NCBI GenBank assembly: GCA_000328965.1
Contig: KB205947.1
Coordinates: 1,198,377-1,262,376, forward strand
Direction: 5' to 3'
Source of the DNA: Ascocoryne sarcoides NRRL 50072
Lineage: Eukaryota; Ascomycota; Leotiomycetes; Helotiales; Gelatinodiscaceae
Length of the DNA stretch: 64,000 nucleotides
This document shows, in pieces, positions 1 through 11,605 of this stretch (within the stretch, counting starts at the first letter, position 1; each line of letters starts with the position of its first letter). A model generated the notes under the pieces. It was given only the letters and a program-made list of their open reading frames with translations. It ran no database searches and had not been told where the DNA came from. The position numbers and the translations under genes are program-made.

Positions 1-350
1 ATACCAATTGGAATTGTCCCTACATGGCAAGTGAGGGACCACCACAGGAAAAACACATTGAGAATCGACGGTGGCTTCTTGTCTTCCTCATGGATGCGAT
101 CGATACCCTGAGTTTCGATTCCCATCTTCTCATCCAGCCATTCCTCACCACGGCGCATGCGATGCAATATACCATTTCTTTGCTGGAGCTCCCTCGCTAG
201 GATGATCTCAGAGTCCGACTCTTCGGCACCCGCCTCGATGATTTTTTCGCCCTTGAACTCTGGATCGGATCCGCCGCTCTCGATGTCATGGTGGCCTTTT
301 GCATCGTGGGACACCCGGTCGGCCTCGTCGCCGTGGACAAAGTCTCCCAT
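1..350 (-). CDS. NCS1 purine/cytosine permease, N-terminal part (cut by window edge)
   Basis: An open frame runs from an ATG at 350 on the minus strand off the left edge, giving about 116 residues with no stop. The first ~90 residues are acidic and hydrophilic, as expected of a cytosolic tail. Then comes GIDRIHEEDKKPPSILNVFF followed by LWWSLTCHVGTIPIG, which matches the entry into the first membrane helix of fungal nucleobase:cation symporter-1 proteins. The family imports purines, cytosine or related compounds across the plasma membrane; the exact substrate cannot be told from this piece. The overlapping ORFs in other frames lack family resemblance. The rest of the gene lies to the left of the window. 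Confidence 0.7.
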   Translation of the reverse strand, partial: MGDFVHGDEADRVSHDAKGHHDIESGGSDPEFKGEKIIEAGAEESDSEIILARELQQRNGILHRMRRGEEWLDEKMGIETQGIDRIHEEDKKPPSILNVFFLWWSLTCHVGTIPIG

Positions 351-2737
351 GGTCGAAAAAGTTCCAAACAAGACAGCGATAGAGAGGGATAGAGGCAAGA
401 GAGGAGCACAAATAAAAACCGCTACTCCAACTGCGAGACGCGGCGGCCCTCCCTTTGTAGTCGCATGCCTCTGGTGCAGCATGCTTCCTTCCCCATGGCT
501 TCCCCACGGCTTCTAGAAGGAAGCTCCACCGCATATCTCTTGTCACTCGCGAATCACATGGAAGCATGCTGTGGGGGACAATAAGAATTTGTGCCACTTG
601 ATAAGAAACTAGCCATCAATCGAGGCTCAATGGTCGAGGATAGTTGATGGTGATAACAGGAACTTGGCGATTGGCTTAATGAGGAAGGTCGGTGGAACAG
701 CACGGCTCTTTGATAGACGGACTCGCCGGTATGGGGTTGACCAGGTTAGAAGAGGAGGCTAGGTTGTCTAAACGATTGCCTAGTAGTAGTTGGTTGATAA
801 TCCTTTGACTTGCATGTTTATTATCGAGGATAAGCGTCGGATTCGAAGACTGAATCGGGTGTGGGACTTTGGCGATAAGATCGACCCTCGGTGGTGGGAG
901 GCGATTCGCATTCCCAGTCCATAGTTACCAATTCGGCGCTAGAGCCAGATGAGGAAGCAGGTCGGACTTTGGCTTCAAAGACATCTTGAGGAAGTGAAAT
1001 GCTTTGTATGACGGCCGAATATTGTTGGCAGGTGTGACATATCGACCGTTGAGGATTCTGTCCAAAAGTCAAATGCCAGCCGGCGACCCGCAGATCACAC
1101 CCCGAGACCCCCTAGTCTTAGCTCTTGACCCGATCTATTAAGACTTAGCGACGTGATGGAGGTTCTGCATAAGCTCGGTGGCTACGTACGTACCTCTGCC
1201 AGAGCTGAGATTCCAGTCCTCATATTTCACGCAATGAGAGATAGAGAATGGAGACGAGTTATGAAAGCGGATGTACCAAAGAGTAGGTCAAGAATCCCAT
1301 GAATATCGACACAGGCAAATGGGTGGAAAACATCGAGACCTTGCATCCTGAAAACCGAAAGAAAAGAATTGGGACTGTACCTGAGCCCCTAGCACCAGAT
1401 CATCAATCAACAATGGATAGGGCTGCAGAGAGCCCGATCCGACTCGACATAAATATGCGTTGGAGGGGATAGGGAATAGGTCATACAAACACGTGATTTA
1501 TGTAGGAACAACTTTCGGTAGAGAATTGGAAAAGATCCTGGATGCGAATATGTTAAAATGACAAGGTGTTGTGGATATTCAGTTGGTGGGAAATAAATAT
1601 CAAAGAGAGAGCGGAGAGCCAGATATATATTAGCGACCAAGGCGCCATGGCATGGATGGATGAGTCAACATAGTGGGGAATGTAAAGGAGAAAAATATGG
1701 TAAATCTTTGCTAGCGTTGCATATATCATACTTCTAATCAAGCGGGAAAAGGCATTAACGATATTAAAAGTGAAAGTCAAAGCGCACGGCTTGAGGAAAA
1801 GGGAAGGGAGGGGGGAACGGTTTGCGGACTTTGGATGACTAGAATAGGCATAGGCTTGCTTAGTCGCCTACGCCTAACAACCCACCAGGGCCCAACAGCA
1901 CAGGAAGCTTCTCTCCTTCCCTTCAATCAACACATCTGTTAGATCTATATTCTTCAAGAAGTTCAAACGGCTTTGATAACACAATATAGTAGCCAGGTCG
2001 GTCTCTCGGGTCCTTTGGTCTTCTTTGAATACTAAAGGCTGAACCCAGCACTCAGTGCCAATCAGGTGCACGATACTGAGCGTCTTCTTTTAACTATTGC
2101 CTCTTCTTTTAAGTATTGATGTTCAAAGCTTTTGGTCTTCAAAGATATTCTATCTTCTAAGTTTTTGCTTAAGCATTTACAAATGGCAAGAGATCCAAGT
2201 ATGAGAATTTTCTCACTTGGGAGAAATGGATCCAGACACTTCAAGGACAAATGTTTCTTTTCCTCCGAGCTTTTATGCCATTAAAGTTGTCGTCTTATTT
2301 GCTAGGAGATCACTCCACTCTTTGCTCACGTTGTTTGGGTAATTTCTCTCTATATTCCTTCTTATTTTATGCTCTAAAAAAGCAGAAGCGTGATGTCTTC
2401 ATCTTGAGCATAAGGTAAGCGAGTTATTCTATTACTTAGCACGACTTACACCTATACACGTTATCTTTAAATACAAGTACCTCGATTCAGTTGAAACACG
2501 CTCAAGTTAGCTCGTGGGGAGGATGGAATTAACGTATTGCCTTTATTTATGTCCGTTATCGCCGGGATCGCTAAAATCACCATCTCTGTCGCCAAATATA
2601 AATCGAGAGCTGCGTCTACAGTTATGAGAATTACTGCTACAATCATTCTTTAAAACATCAAGAAACTTATTCAGTATCAATATCTACCGAGAAGAAGTCT
2701 TCGTCTCACATTTACCCAAAAACTAGTCCTGCTCAAA
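351..2737. other. Intergenic region, no supported gene
   Basis: About 2.4 kb between the permease start and the SnoaL-like gene. The first ~250 bases would be the permease promoter and leader. Only short ORFs without recognisable motifs occur. A small near-repeat of CTTCTTTTAA-type sequence lies near 2088-2115. The last ~150 bases form the promoter of the SnoaL-like gene. Confidence 0.6.
2597..2602 (+). promoter_or_regulatory. TATA-box candidate for the SnoaL-like gene
   Basis: TATAAA lies 136 bases upstream of the ATG at 2738. Position and sequence fit a fungal core promoter, but the motif is short and could be chance in this AT-rich stretch. Confidence 0.4.
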
Positions 2738-3229
2738 ATGGCAAGCCCGCACACCCTCACCCTCACCTCCCTCACCCAACGCGAGGCCATCACCGATGCT
2801 TTATACCGCGCAATCATTGCCTTCGATCACAATGAGATCCCAGCTTTGAACTCTGCAGCCGTTGAAGACGTTATTGTCCAACGCTACGATCGTGAAACAA
2901 AGACTGTTCTTCAATCGAGCAATAGCCTCACCGAAATTCGCGATGGGGTTCTTGCTCACGTTGGGCCGATGGATACCACGCATACCATCACCAATATCCG
3001 CATCGATGTCAAGGATGGAGCGGATACGGCCTCTCTCACAGCGAATGCGCTGGCCCAGCATTGTCCACCTGGGAGGGGAAAAGAGCCAAATGGCCCGAAG
3101 CTCCTGGTTGGCGGGGAGTACCGAATTGACCTTGTGAAGGTGGAGGATGGGCTTTGGAAGATTAAGAAGTGGGTGTGGGATATCATCTGGATGCAGGGGG
3201 ACACCTCGGTGATGGAGAGGACGGCTTGA
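2738..3229 (+). CDS. SnoaL-like (NTF2-fold) domain protein
   Basis: A single exon of 163 residues starting in a good context (CAAAATGG). The pattern is that of SnoaL_4/NTF2-like domains: an N-terminal helix (REAITDALYRAIIAFDHN), acidic strands, a central THTITNIRIDV strand and a C-terminal GEYRIDLVKVEDGLWKIKK strand pair typical of the cone-shaped fold. Such proteins act as small-molecule isomerases, cyclases, hydratases or dehydratases, or simply bind ligands; the reaction cannot be inferred here. No signal peptide or membrane segment is seen, so it is probably cytosolic. It stands alone between two AT-rich spacers with no biosynthetic genes adjacent. Confidence 0.8.
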   Translation: MASPHTLTLTSLTQREAITDALYRAIIAFDHNEIPALNSAAVEDVIVQRYDRETKTVLQSSNSLTEIRDGVLAHVGPMDTTHTITNIRIDVKDGADTASLTANALAQHCPPGRGKEPNGPKLLVGGEYRIDLVKVEDGLWKIKKWVWDIIWMQGDTSVMERTA

Positions 3230-6200
3230 TAGAATGCTACTTGCACAAGATGTATTGAGGAGATAACTTAACGAACAAAAGGGTTAGAAGTGTGTACAAG
3301 ATTAGAGGAATTCCTTAAAAAGTGGATTCCCGAGCTAAAACGATCCTGCCAAAAGTCCCCGAGAACTTTGGTTTTGACAAAAAAAAAGGAGAAAGAATCA
3401 TCTTGGGCGAAATATTTTTTTGATTAAATTTGAACTCCCATGTGAGAGAACATTTTTCTCAAGATCAATCACACGCTTTGAAGACCTAGTACAAAATTTC
3501 AAGAGTGCCTACCTTCCCCTCTATTTACAACTTTTAAGTTCCCTCCACTATAGGACAATATGTAGACTCGACTTGTGTTTGGCTTGAAGAAAAGTAATTG
3601 CGATAAAGAAGCAAGTCAATTTTCAGACCTTCCTATTATGTAAGTTAACGTCTAACAGCTATATGAACGAAGTATAAAGAAACTTTATGCAGTGTTTTTT
3701 AAGACTTTTAGCGAAGCTAGTCATGGGGACTACGAATAAGTCACGTGTAGTAAGATATATATGCGTTGTCTTCCCAATTTCGAAAGCTTTAGGGGATAAA
3801 AGTTAAAAGCTATTTAACTATCTCAACAGGTCATTGCTCGATTTGCTAGCTTGTCTGCCTGATCAAAGCTTAAAGCAAAGATGGTAGTCACGGTGTTTAA
3901 AACTACAGGAGAACTCCTAGTTCACTTGACACATCCTTGCTTGTCGTTTGCACGACGATTGCAGATATAAGGATAATAGCAAGCCTTAAACTTACGTAGG
4001 TTACCATTCCCCTCGGCACTACCATAATTTCCTGCTCCGCCTGCTAACGCTAATTCGCTTGGAAAATTTAACCTTCCTCTACGTCTGTGCTGCTGCCTCT
4101 ATTTTTGCCTCCTCCTGCATTTCCTCTTTTTAATTTTCCGGTATCTGTGCCCAACACTTCCTTGTCTCGCCCAGAATATTAATATTTCGTTTCATGTATA
4201 CCATGTGAAAACACGTGCGTTGGCCACGTCACCTGCAGGCTGCTGTACTACATTAGATGTCAAGCTGTCGGGTCTTGATATGTGTAACATTCTGTATTCC
4301 TTTCTCTCCGAAGGCTTGCTGTCAATCCTATGACAAGGGGCCACCTCAATCCTTAATTTACTCTTTCGTCATGTTGGAATAATCCTTTTCGAGGTTGGTG
4401 GAAATGTTCCATTAGGGCGGGGATATCTGGGGTCCTTGAGCAGGGTGAAAAGTTCTTTCATCGCCATTTAGATATAGCTCAATCATGTGTAGTAAAGCTA
4501 GCGGTAGCCCAGACCTAGCCTTTTTAATGTAACAAAGTGTATGAACCTCCGGTCTTGTTGAGTTGTGGGATCGTTCTACGCTTTCATAATGCTGCGAGAT
4601 ACAGAAGATATTTCGTAGAAACAACTACAGTTGTTATAACTAGAGTCCTCGACATGATCTTGTTACTGGATCGGTAAAAGGATATCTACAGAAGGAGGGA
4701 AATGAACGTGGCATGCAGCCTCAACTTCGCTTAACAATAATCATCTCCGTCACTCCTATCAACCTTCAAATTAATCATGCTCATTCTTTTCATTCAGCTA
4801 ATTTTTGTACCAAAACTGCAATGCCATCTTCTATAGTACAACCTGGATTCAGAAGGATCTCTTTTCAGACGACCTTAGTTCACGTTGAACATTTTCCAGA
4901 GTCTCTTCCATCCGCTTGCCCCGATCATTCCACCAAACACCCAACAACTTCTCGACGTGGGGGAAGTTGTTCTAGCTTCCTTAACAGATCTGAGAATATC
5001 AACTACACAACTCTAATGAAATTTCCTAATGATGTTATCCCAAGATATTAAACTTGATATACGTAAAATCTTTGTCTATAAACCAACACTATTTCTTATA
5101 TCAATCTCACTCAAACGTCAATGATGAGTCTGAGATTGTCAGTGGCTTAATCTCAATGTGGTCGTGGGAAATTTGTGTAGAAATTTGATATTATTGTTCA
5201 GCTCCAAAAACAGCTCGAAGTGTTTCAAAGCCTCAGCAGGTGAGTTGTGGCAGGCCAAAAGGAAGGCTTAAAGTGTATTGGAGTAGATAAGACAAAAATA
5301 AAAGGGCATAATATCACTCGAAGAGAACATTAAAGATGCCGGGGTTGGAAACAACATAGTATCAAATTTGAAGACAAACTTTGAGGGGGGGAGCGGAAAG
5401 GAAAGGAATAAGGTTCTACACCAGGCTTGGCCGTTGGAGAGGAATATTATCAAGAGTGAGAAGTCCTACTGAAGGGTAAGGATAGAGAATTTGTCGAGTG
5501 GGGAGATGGAGGAGGGAGAAGTGGGTTAAGTGCCCACTTGAATCTGGGAGTTGGGGTTGACTTAGAGTTGCCGCCCAGGCCACAAGGCACCAAAATTAAC
5601 TCCACCTCTACCTCTCAACAAGTTCCTTTCCTCTGTTCGCCTCATAACCACATCCACTCACCACTAGCTCAAATTCTCGCCATTTCCTTTGATCAACTAC
5701 TCAACCCCTCACTTTAATTAATTCTCCCCGTATGAGATTTATAAGATTGCATCATCCCACCTACAAAGAGCCAATGAACTGAACGCGGGGTAACCTTACG
5801 TGGACACGTGAAAAACAATGATCAGCAGGTACTAGAGAAGACAACTTCTCAAAGATTCTCAATAATCTTGCTGTAGCTCGAATTACAATTCCTTTCCTTG
5901 GAACCTTGCCGATCCATACGAGGAGCCAAAAGCTGCGAGGGAGTCTTTTGGTCCCTGACCGGCATATTGCATTTGACCAGTGCCGAAATTACGAGCCCCC
6001 CACGCTCATTGCGACCCTAGCTTTCCATGTCTGCCTCTTGAGGTTCTCGTTAAAACCATACAGTTTCACACAACAGTCGAGTTCAATAGGCTGATTAAAA
6101 TCCCGAGGCAATTCAAGTTGAAGATCTTTGTCGTGCATGATGGCGGGGTATAACTACTTGCTGGGGCCTCCAAGCTCCAGCTTTACGGGCCCCCTCTCGA

Positions 6201-6277
6201 TTGCATACCTTTTGTTCTGGAGTTCATTATTCTTTTTGGGTTATACCTGCTACCAAATATTTTGGCAGCAAAAGAAG
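3230..6277. other. Intergenic region, AT-rich
   Basis: Three kilobases with only short ORFs, none with family features. The longest, 4713-5051 (+, 112 codons), has low-complexity composition and no conserved motif. The right-hand part is the promoter and leader of the alpha-glucosidase gene. Confidence 0.55.
5498..6166 (+). promoter_or_regulatory. Cluster of CreA-type motifs upstream of the alpha-glucosidase gene
   Basis: Four matches to the carbon-catabolite repressor consensus SYGGRG are seen: GTGGGG at 5498, GCGGGG at 5785, GCGGGG at 6143 and CTGGGG at 6161, all upstream of the ATG at 6278. Glucose repression is known for fungal alpha-glucosidases. The motif is short, so single matches carry little weight; the grouping is suggestive only. 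Confidence 0.3.
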
Positions 6278-9200
6278 ATGACTCCTAGGGTAATTCTCGC
6301 CGTGGGTGCATTCCTCTGTGCCATTACTGCGGTTTACTGCCAAACCCCCACTAGTTCAGCGGCAGGCGCTACAACAAGCTCCAGCCCCATTTCCACAGTT
6401 CCTTCAGATGTGGATGACTCTGAACCGCAGGTTCCGAATATCTACGACTCTCAAGCAATCAATGCTCAAGATGTCTGTCCAGGATACACAGCTTCCAATA
6501 TTGTAAAAACCCCATATGGATTTACAGCAGACCTTATACTTGCGGGAACAGCTTGCAACGTCTATGGCAATGATGTTGAGGCTCTGAACTTGACCATCGA
6601 ATACCAATCTGATGACCGCCTCCATATTGAAATCATCCCCTCATATGTCGATTCAACAAACAGCTCATGGTACATCCTACCTGAAGAGCTCGTCTCAAAA
6701 CCTAGTGTCGATGCCAACTCCGTAACTCCCGAATATGACCTCGACTTCTCCTGGAGTAATGACCCCACTTTCTCATTTCAGATCATTCGACAGTCAACAA
6801 AAGACATACTTTTTGATACCACTGGTACGAAATTGGTGTTCGAAAACCAATTCATTGAGTTTGTCAGTGCTCTTCCTGAGAACTACAATTTGTATGGGCT
6901 TGGAGAGGTCATTCATGGCCTTCGCATGGGCAACAACTTTACAAGGACTATCTATGCTGCAGATATAGCAGATCCAATTGATTACAACCTCTATGGAAGC
7001 CACTCTTTTTACTTAGATACTCGGTATTTCGAAGTTGATCAAACAAATGGCGACTTGACATATTCTGCCAATGCCAATAATCCAACAGCAGACTACGTCT
7101 CCTACTCTCATGGAGTCTATCTTAGAAACTCTCACGGCCAAGAAGTCTTAATGAGACCCTCTAACATTACTTGGAGGACCATTGGTGGTTCTATAGACCT
7201 CTATTTCTATGCTGGTCCAACCCAAGAAAAAGTCACCAAATCGTATGAGACCAGTACCGTGGGCCTCCCTGCTATGCAACAATACTGGACCTTGGGTTTT
7301 CATCAATGCAGATGGGGCTATTCAAGCTGGGCCGAACTCCAAGACGTTGTAGATAATTTCACAAAATTCAGCATCCCATTAGAAACAATATGGTGTGTAA
7401 AGTTTCCCCGATCCTCAAGTCTCTTGACTACATCTAATAAACACAGGACCGACATCGACTACATGAACCAACACCGAGATTTCGAGAACGACCAAGAAAA
7501 CTTCGGCTATGCAGAGGGAGCAATATTCCTCTCCCAAATTCACGCTAATGGTCAGCACTATGTCCCTATCGTCGACTCCGCCATCTACGTCCCTAACCCT
7601 GACGACTCCAGTGACGTGTATCCCACGTTCACCCGTGGCTACGACGCTGATGCATTCATGCTAAACCCAGATGGGAGTCTCTACATCGGCCAAGTCTGGC
7701 CGGGGTACACAAGCTTCCCGGATTTCATTGGGGGTTCTCTCAACGGTACCAGTACCTTCGAATGGTGGACTGGAGAATTAAGCCTCTGGTACGAGAACAT
7801 CAAGTTTGATGGTATTTGGATCGATATGAACGAAGTGTCTTCTTTCTGCGAAGGCTCGTGTGGTAACTATAACATCTCCCTCAATCCCGTGCGGCCGCCA
7901 TTTAGTCTTCCAGGTGAGCCTGGAAACGAAGTTTTCGGCTACCCAGAAGGATTCAACCTCACGAACGCCACCGAGTATCTTTCTGTCTTATCCGTTTCTC
8001 TTGCTGTTCAACCCTCCACCGGTACATCAAGTGTGTTACCAGCAGCAACTTCAACAAAATCAAATAGCCGCACCCATTCTACCCCGGGAACCAGAGACAT
8101 TCTTGATCCGCCCTACATGATAAACAACGTCCAAGGAGCTTTGGACGTCCATGCCGTCTCTCCAAACGCAACGCACCATGGCGGCACCGTCGAATATGAT
8201 GTACACAACCTCTTCGGGCACCAAATCCTGAACGCAACATATCATTCCCTCCTCTCTCTTTTCCCTACAAAGCGCCCTTTCGTCATCGGCCGTAGTACCT
8301 TTGCTGGGAGTGGAAAATGGGCGGGTCACTGGGGAGGTGATAATACATCTCTGTGGGCATTCATGTTTTTCTCCATCCCGCAAGCTCTCTCCTTCTCCTT
8401 GTTCGGAATCCCAATGTTCGGCGTCGACACTTGTGGGTTCCAAGGAAACACAGACGAAGAACTCTGCAACAGATGGATGCAACTTTCTGCCTTCTTCCCT
8501 TTCTATAGGAATCATAACATCAATGGTGCTATAAGCCAGGAACCGTATGTCTGGGAGAGCGTAGCCGAGGCGAGCCGAACGGCTATGGCCATCAGATACT
8601 CAATGCTTCCTTATATGTATACAAGCTTGTATCTGGCCCACTCAACAGGGTCAACGGTTATGCGTGCCCTGGCTTGGGAATTCCCAAACGACCCATCTCT
8701 CGCGGACGCAGATCACCAATTCCTCCTCGGCCCAAGTATCCTGGTCACTCCCGTCCTGGCCCAGGGCGCAGCAACTGTCAATGGCGTCTTCCCTGGTGTT
8801 GGGAAGGGAGAGGTGTGGTATGATTGGTATAATCAATCACAAGTGATTGCGGGACCGGGACAGAATGTAACGATCGATGCGCCGCTCGGTCATATACCCG
8901 TGCATATCCGTGGTGGCAGTGTTCTACCTATCCAGGAACCAGGAATGACGATTAAGGAGTGTAGGGGGAATCCATGGGCGATTATTGCGGCTAGTGGTGG
9001 TGATGGGAAGGGAAGTGGGGAGTTGTATCTTGATGATGGAGAGAGTTTGAATCCGATTGAGACGTTGTGGGTTGATGTAAGCCACCTTTTATTTCTGTGT
9101 CTGGCTACAATTATGTGCTTTTGTCTGGTTTCGCAGCCTTCACCCCATTTGTTTTGTTTTCATCCCATGGCTTCTACACCTTTTTCAACATCTTCCCCTT

Positions 9201-9491
9201 CCCTCCCCTCAATTCCGCCCTCCACCCTAACTTACCAACAAACAGTTCTCACTCCAATCCAATTCCCTATCTGCAACACCAAAGGGTGCGTACAAGGATA
9301 CGAATCCCCTCGCCAACATCACCATCCTGGGGGTTTCTTCAAGCCCTAGCAATGTACAGTTCAATGCCGTGACCATGGGTGCTAGTGGATGGACGTGGAA
9401 TAAGACGAGTAAAGCACTTGCGGTTACAGGCTTGGCGAATAGCACGAGCAGTGGTGCTTGGAGCCAAGATTGGGTCCTGAAGTGGAGTTAG
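6278..9491 (+). CDS. Secreted alpha-glucosidase, GH31
   Basis: Three exons: 6278-7392, 7447-9076 and 9246-9491, encoding 996 residues, normal for fungal extracellular alpha-glucosidases. The protein starts with a signal peptide (MTPRVILAVGAFLCAITAVYC). The catalytic nucleophile lies in DGIWIDMNEVSSF and the acid/base region in WAGHWGGDN; RPFVIGRSTFAGSG and NNVQGALDVHAVSPNATHHG are other family blocks. Many N-x-S/T sites suggest glycosylation. It releases glucose from non-reducing ends of maltose and starch oligomers. The 54-nt first intron is a multiple of three and stop-free, so the unspliced frame stays open. The 169-nt second intron joins WVD to FSLQS, restoring the C-terminal beta domain. 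An in-frame ATG at 6128 would add 50 residues with a hydrophobic segment; I prefer 6278 because it gives a clean signal peptide. Confidence 0.92.
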
Positions 9492-10172
9492 AGGCTGTAT
9501 TTATGGCGGGTTGCGTGGTGAAAAGAGTAAGGAAGTTCGTCACTATAGGCCCGGTTTATGACAGGGAAGGAGGAATTGGGTAGGTTAAATTTAGTCGGGG
9601 TTTTTCAGGCTTGAACATGGGACGGCGGGTTAGGACTAAGGGTGGGGTTTACAAAGTAGAACTTAGGTCTTGAGTAAGTGAAGGGAAATAACAATCAGCC
9701 GAACTGGTAAATATATATTATCCTGATGGTATTAAGATGAACGGTGAGCTGAGCCTTCGAGAGCCCGCGACGGTTTAGATCGATTGTCTGACTCCCAACC
9801 GACCGCTTACTTGGCCGTTCTATCAATCAGCCTTATCAGCGAAAGACAGAAATTAAGAAAAAAACGTGGGGGTAACTGTGTCTACTAAAGTAGCACTGGC
9901 TGTTATAACCACCACCCTTTAGACGAAAACATCAAAGAAACAGCACTAGAGAAAATCTAAGAGGTCTAGTCTGTTGTCGGGTGTCGGTTATAGGGAGGCG
10001 TTCTCCAGCCACCTAAACTAGTAGCCTCGGTAGTAAAGATACACTATAGTCACTACTTATTTTAGTTTTCACCGCTACACTTTCCGTTTTAACTTTGCTC
10101 ATATTTTCTGTCCAAAATCTTGTGTACGAACTTAACCACACGTTCACAAACACAACTATTAAACTCTTCAAG
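9492..10172. other. Intergenic region
   Basis: 681 bases between the alpha-glucosidase stop and the hypothetical gene at 10173. It should hold the terminator of the former and the promoter of the latter. No gene-like frame or clear repeat is seen. Confidence 0.5.
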
Positions 10173-11071
10173 ATGGCAGCCAACCTTCGGTTCCTAGAAC
10201 GTCCCCTCCTCGAGCATCCAATCCCGAAACTACAAACAGAGGTCCAGGCACGAGAACAGTCCGACGGAGTCAAGCTTCCCGCCGAAACCTTTTCTTTCAA
10301 ACTCGATGACCTTGATAATGAACGGTGCCGAGAATGGATCGAGATAGTTGCGTTGAAAGATACAATCTACACACCGAAGGAGAAGAAGGCATTGGCCGAA
10401 AAATGGACTGGGAATGGAGAAGCATTATCCCGTATGCGAACGGCAGAGTTGGTTGGTGTGCTTGGGGCAGCAGGGTCTTTTGTCTCACTTGTGCGATGGG
10501 AAAATTTCGAGCAGGATCGAGAGGATGTGAGTACGGAGTGTGTGCTGTGCGCGTGGTAGATGGTACCATCCAAAGCTATTTAAATATTCGGAACACACAC
10601 ACACACATATATATACATAAACATAAACAAGGATATACATATCTCAAACCATTTATCGAGAATTTTAAAAATATCAGTCTTTCCAGCACTGCTGACAGAA
10701 GAATGACTTGGCAAATTTGCAGAGATATAACCTATGTCTAGTGACTTGATATTGAACAAACCCTAAGTAAGAGGAAGTGTTCGTGATACGCTGTATCGCC
10801 TCTTTTTACTTCTTACACAATCCCTTTCTCACATTGTGATTGAACTCTCTAACTGACCTGTCTTTTCTAGAAAGCAACCCGGAAGAGACTTGACGATGTC
10901 TACAAACTCCTCCAACCTCCTAGCCCATGGCTCCTCTTTTGCCAAACGATAACCCAATTCCTCATCAGCGGTCATGCCGTATTTTACGGCCACTATCTTT
11001 ACCATGAAGCCAAGCGTGGGGAAGAAAACGGATACTGGGCGGGTATGCTCGGCTTGAATCACCTTCTTTGA
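10173..11071 (+). CDS. Hypothetical protein, two exons
   Basis: The product is not recognised. Exon 1 is 10173-10526 and exon 2 is 10871-11071, joined in phase 0 (GAGGAT/GTGAGT donor, TTTTCTAG acceptor), giving 184 residues. The ATG follows CTTCAAG. The N-terminal part is charged (LERPLLEHPIPKLQTEV), the middle holds a probable helix (TPKEKKALAEKW) and a short non-polar stretch (AELVGVLGAAGSFVSL). Exon 2 reads through RLDDVYKLLQPPSPWLLFCQ and FLISGHAVFYGHYLYHEAKR, with aromatic residues and no stop until 11071, which supports coding. The 344-nt intron is much longer than others nearby and holds a CA/TA microsatellite. The C-terminus could differ if another splice site is used. Confidence 0.5.
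10592..10628. repeat. CA/TA microsatellite inside an intron
   Basis: An (AC)n run passes directly into (AT)n and then into ACATAA repeats. It lies within the 344-nt intron of the hypothetical gene and may have lengthened it. Confidence 0.8.
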
Positions 11072-11605
11072 GGATTTTTGTTTGTGTGCAGTTTCGTTTT
11101 GAGTGTATTTGGAACAAACAGTATGGGTGTTGGGGCGTGGAAATGGGCTCGGAAAATTTTAAGGGCCGAAAAGAGAGACTAAGACTACTACTCTTGTGAG
11201 TTGGGTGAGTCTTCTACCTATATACCGATATGCACACATTACTCTTCCTAATTCCTTCAGCTCAGTGGAGTCCAGTCCGGTCCAATCTTCCCTACTTGTT
11301 GTATCCAGGGGCACAAATGCATTTTTGTACGCTAGCGAACATGCTTCCTTACTCGTGTTTCTTTCCATTCCTATTATATTCCTCCAAGTCCTGTTCCAAT
11401 TCAGTCCAGTCCAATTCAATGCAATGCCGTTCAATCCATGTACTATGCCAATGCCAATGCCAATGCAACGCCCATCTCTTAATATGTAGCTCTCGTCTAC
11501 TTCCTGACCTAGCTAGGACCAAGTCTAGAGCCCAATTTCTAGACGTTCGAAAAAGAAAAAGAAAATAAAGAAACGTATCCATCGTCTCCCGCCGACTTGG
11601 TTGAT
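11072..11605. other. Intergenic region with short repeats
   Basis: 534 bases between convergent genes. It contains CCAGTCC-type near-repeats around 11270-11290 and 11400-11415 and a CCAATG array near 11448. ORFs of about 90-110 codons on both strands are low complexity and not supported as genes. Confidence 0.55.
11448..11465. repeat. CCAATG hexamer array
   Basis: Three tandem copies of CCAATG, followed by related CAATG sequence. It sits between convergent genes and has no evident function. Confidence 0.7.

Noticed and set aside
4713..5051. 112-codon plus-strand frame
   Set aside because: No motif, no splice partners and composition like random AT-rich sequence.
8060..8515. 151-codon minus-strand frame
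   Set aside because: It lies fully inside the GH31 coding sequence, whose motifs continue across it.
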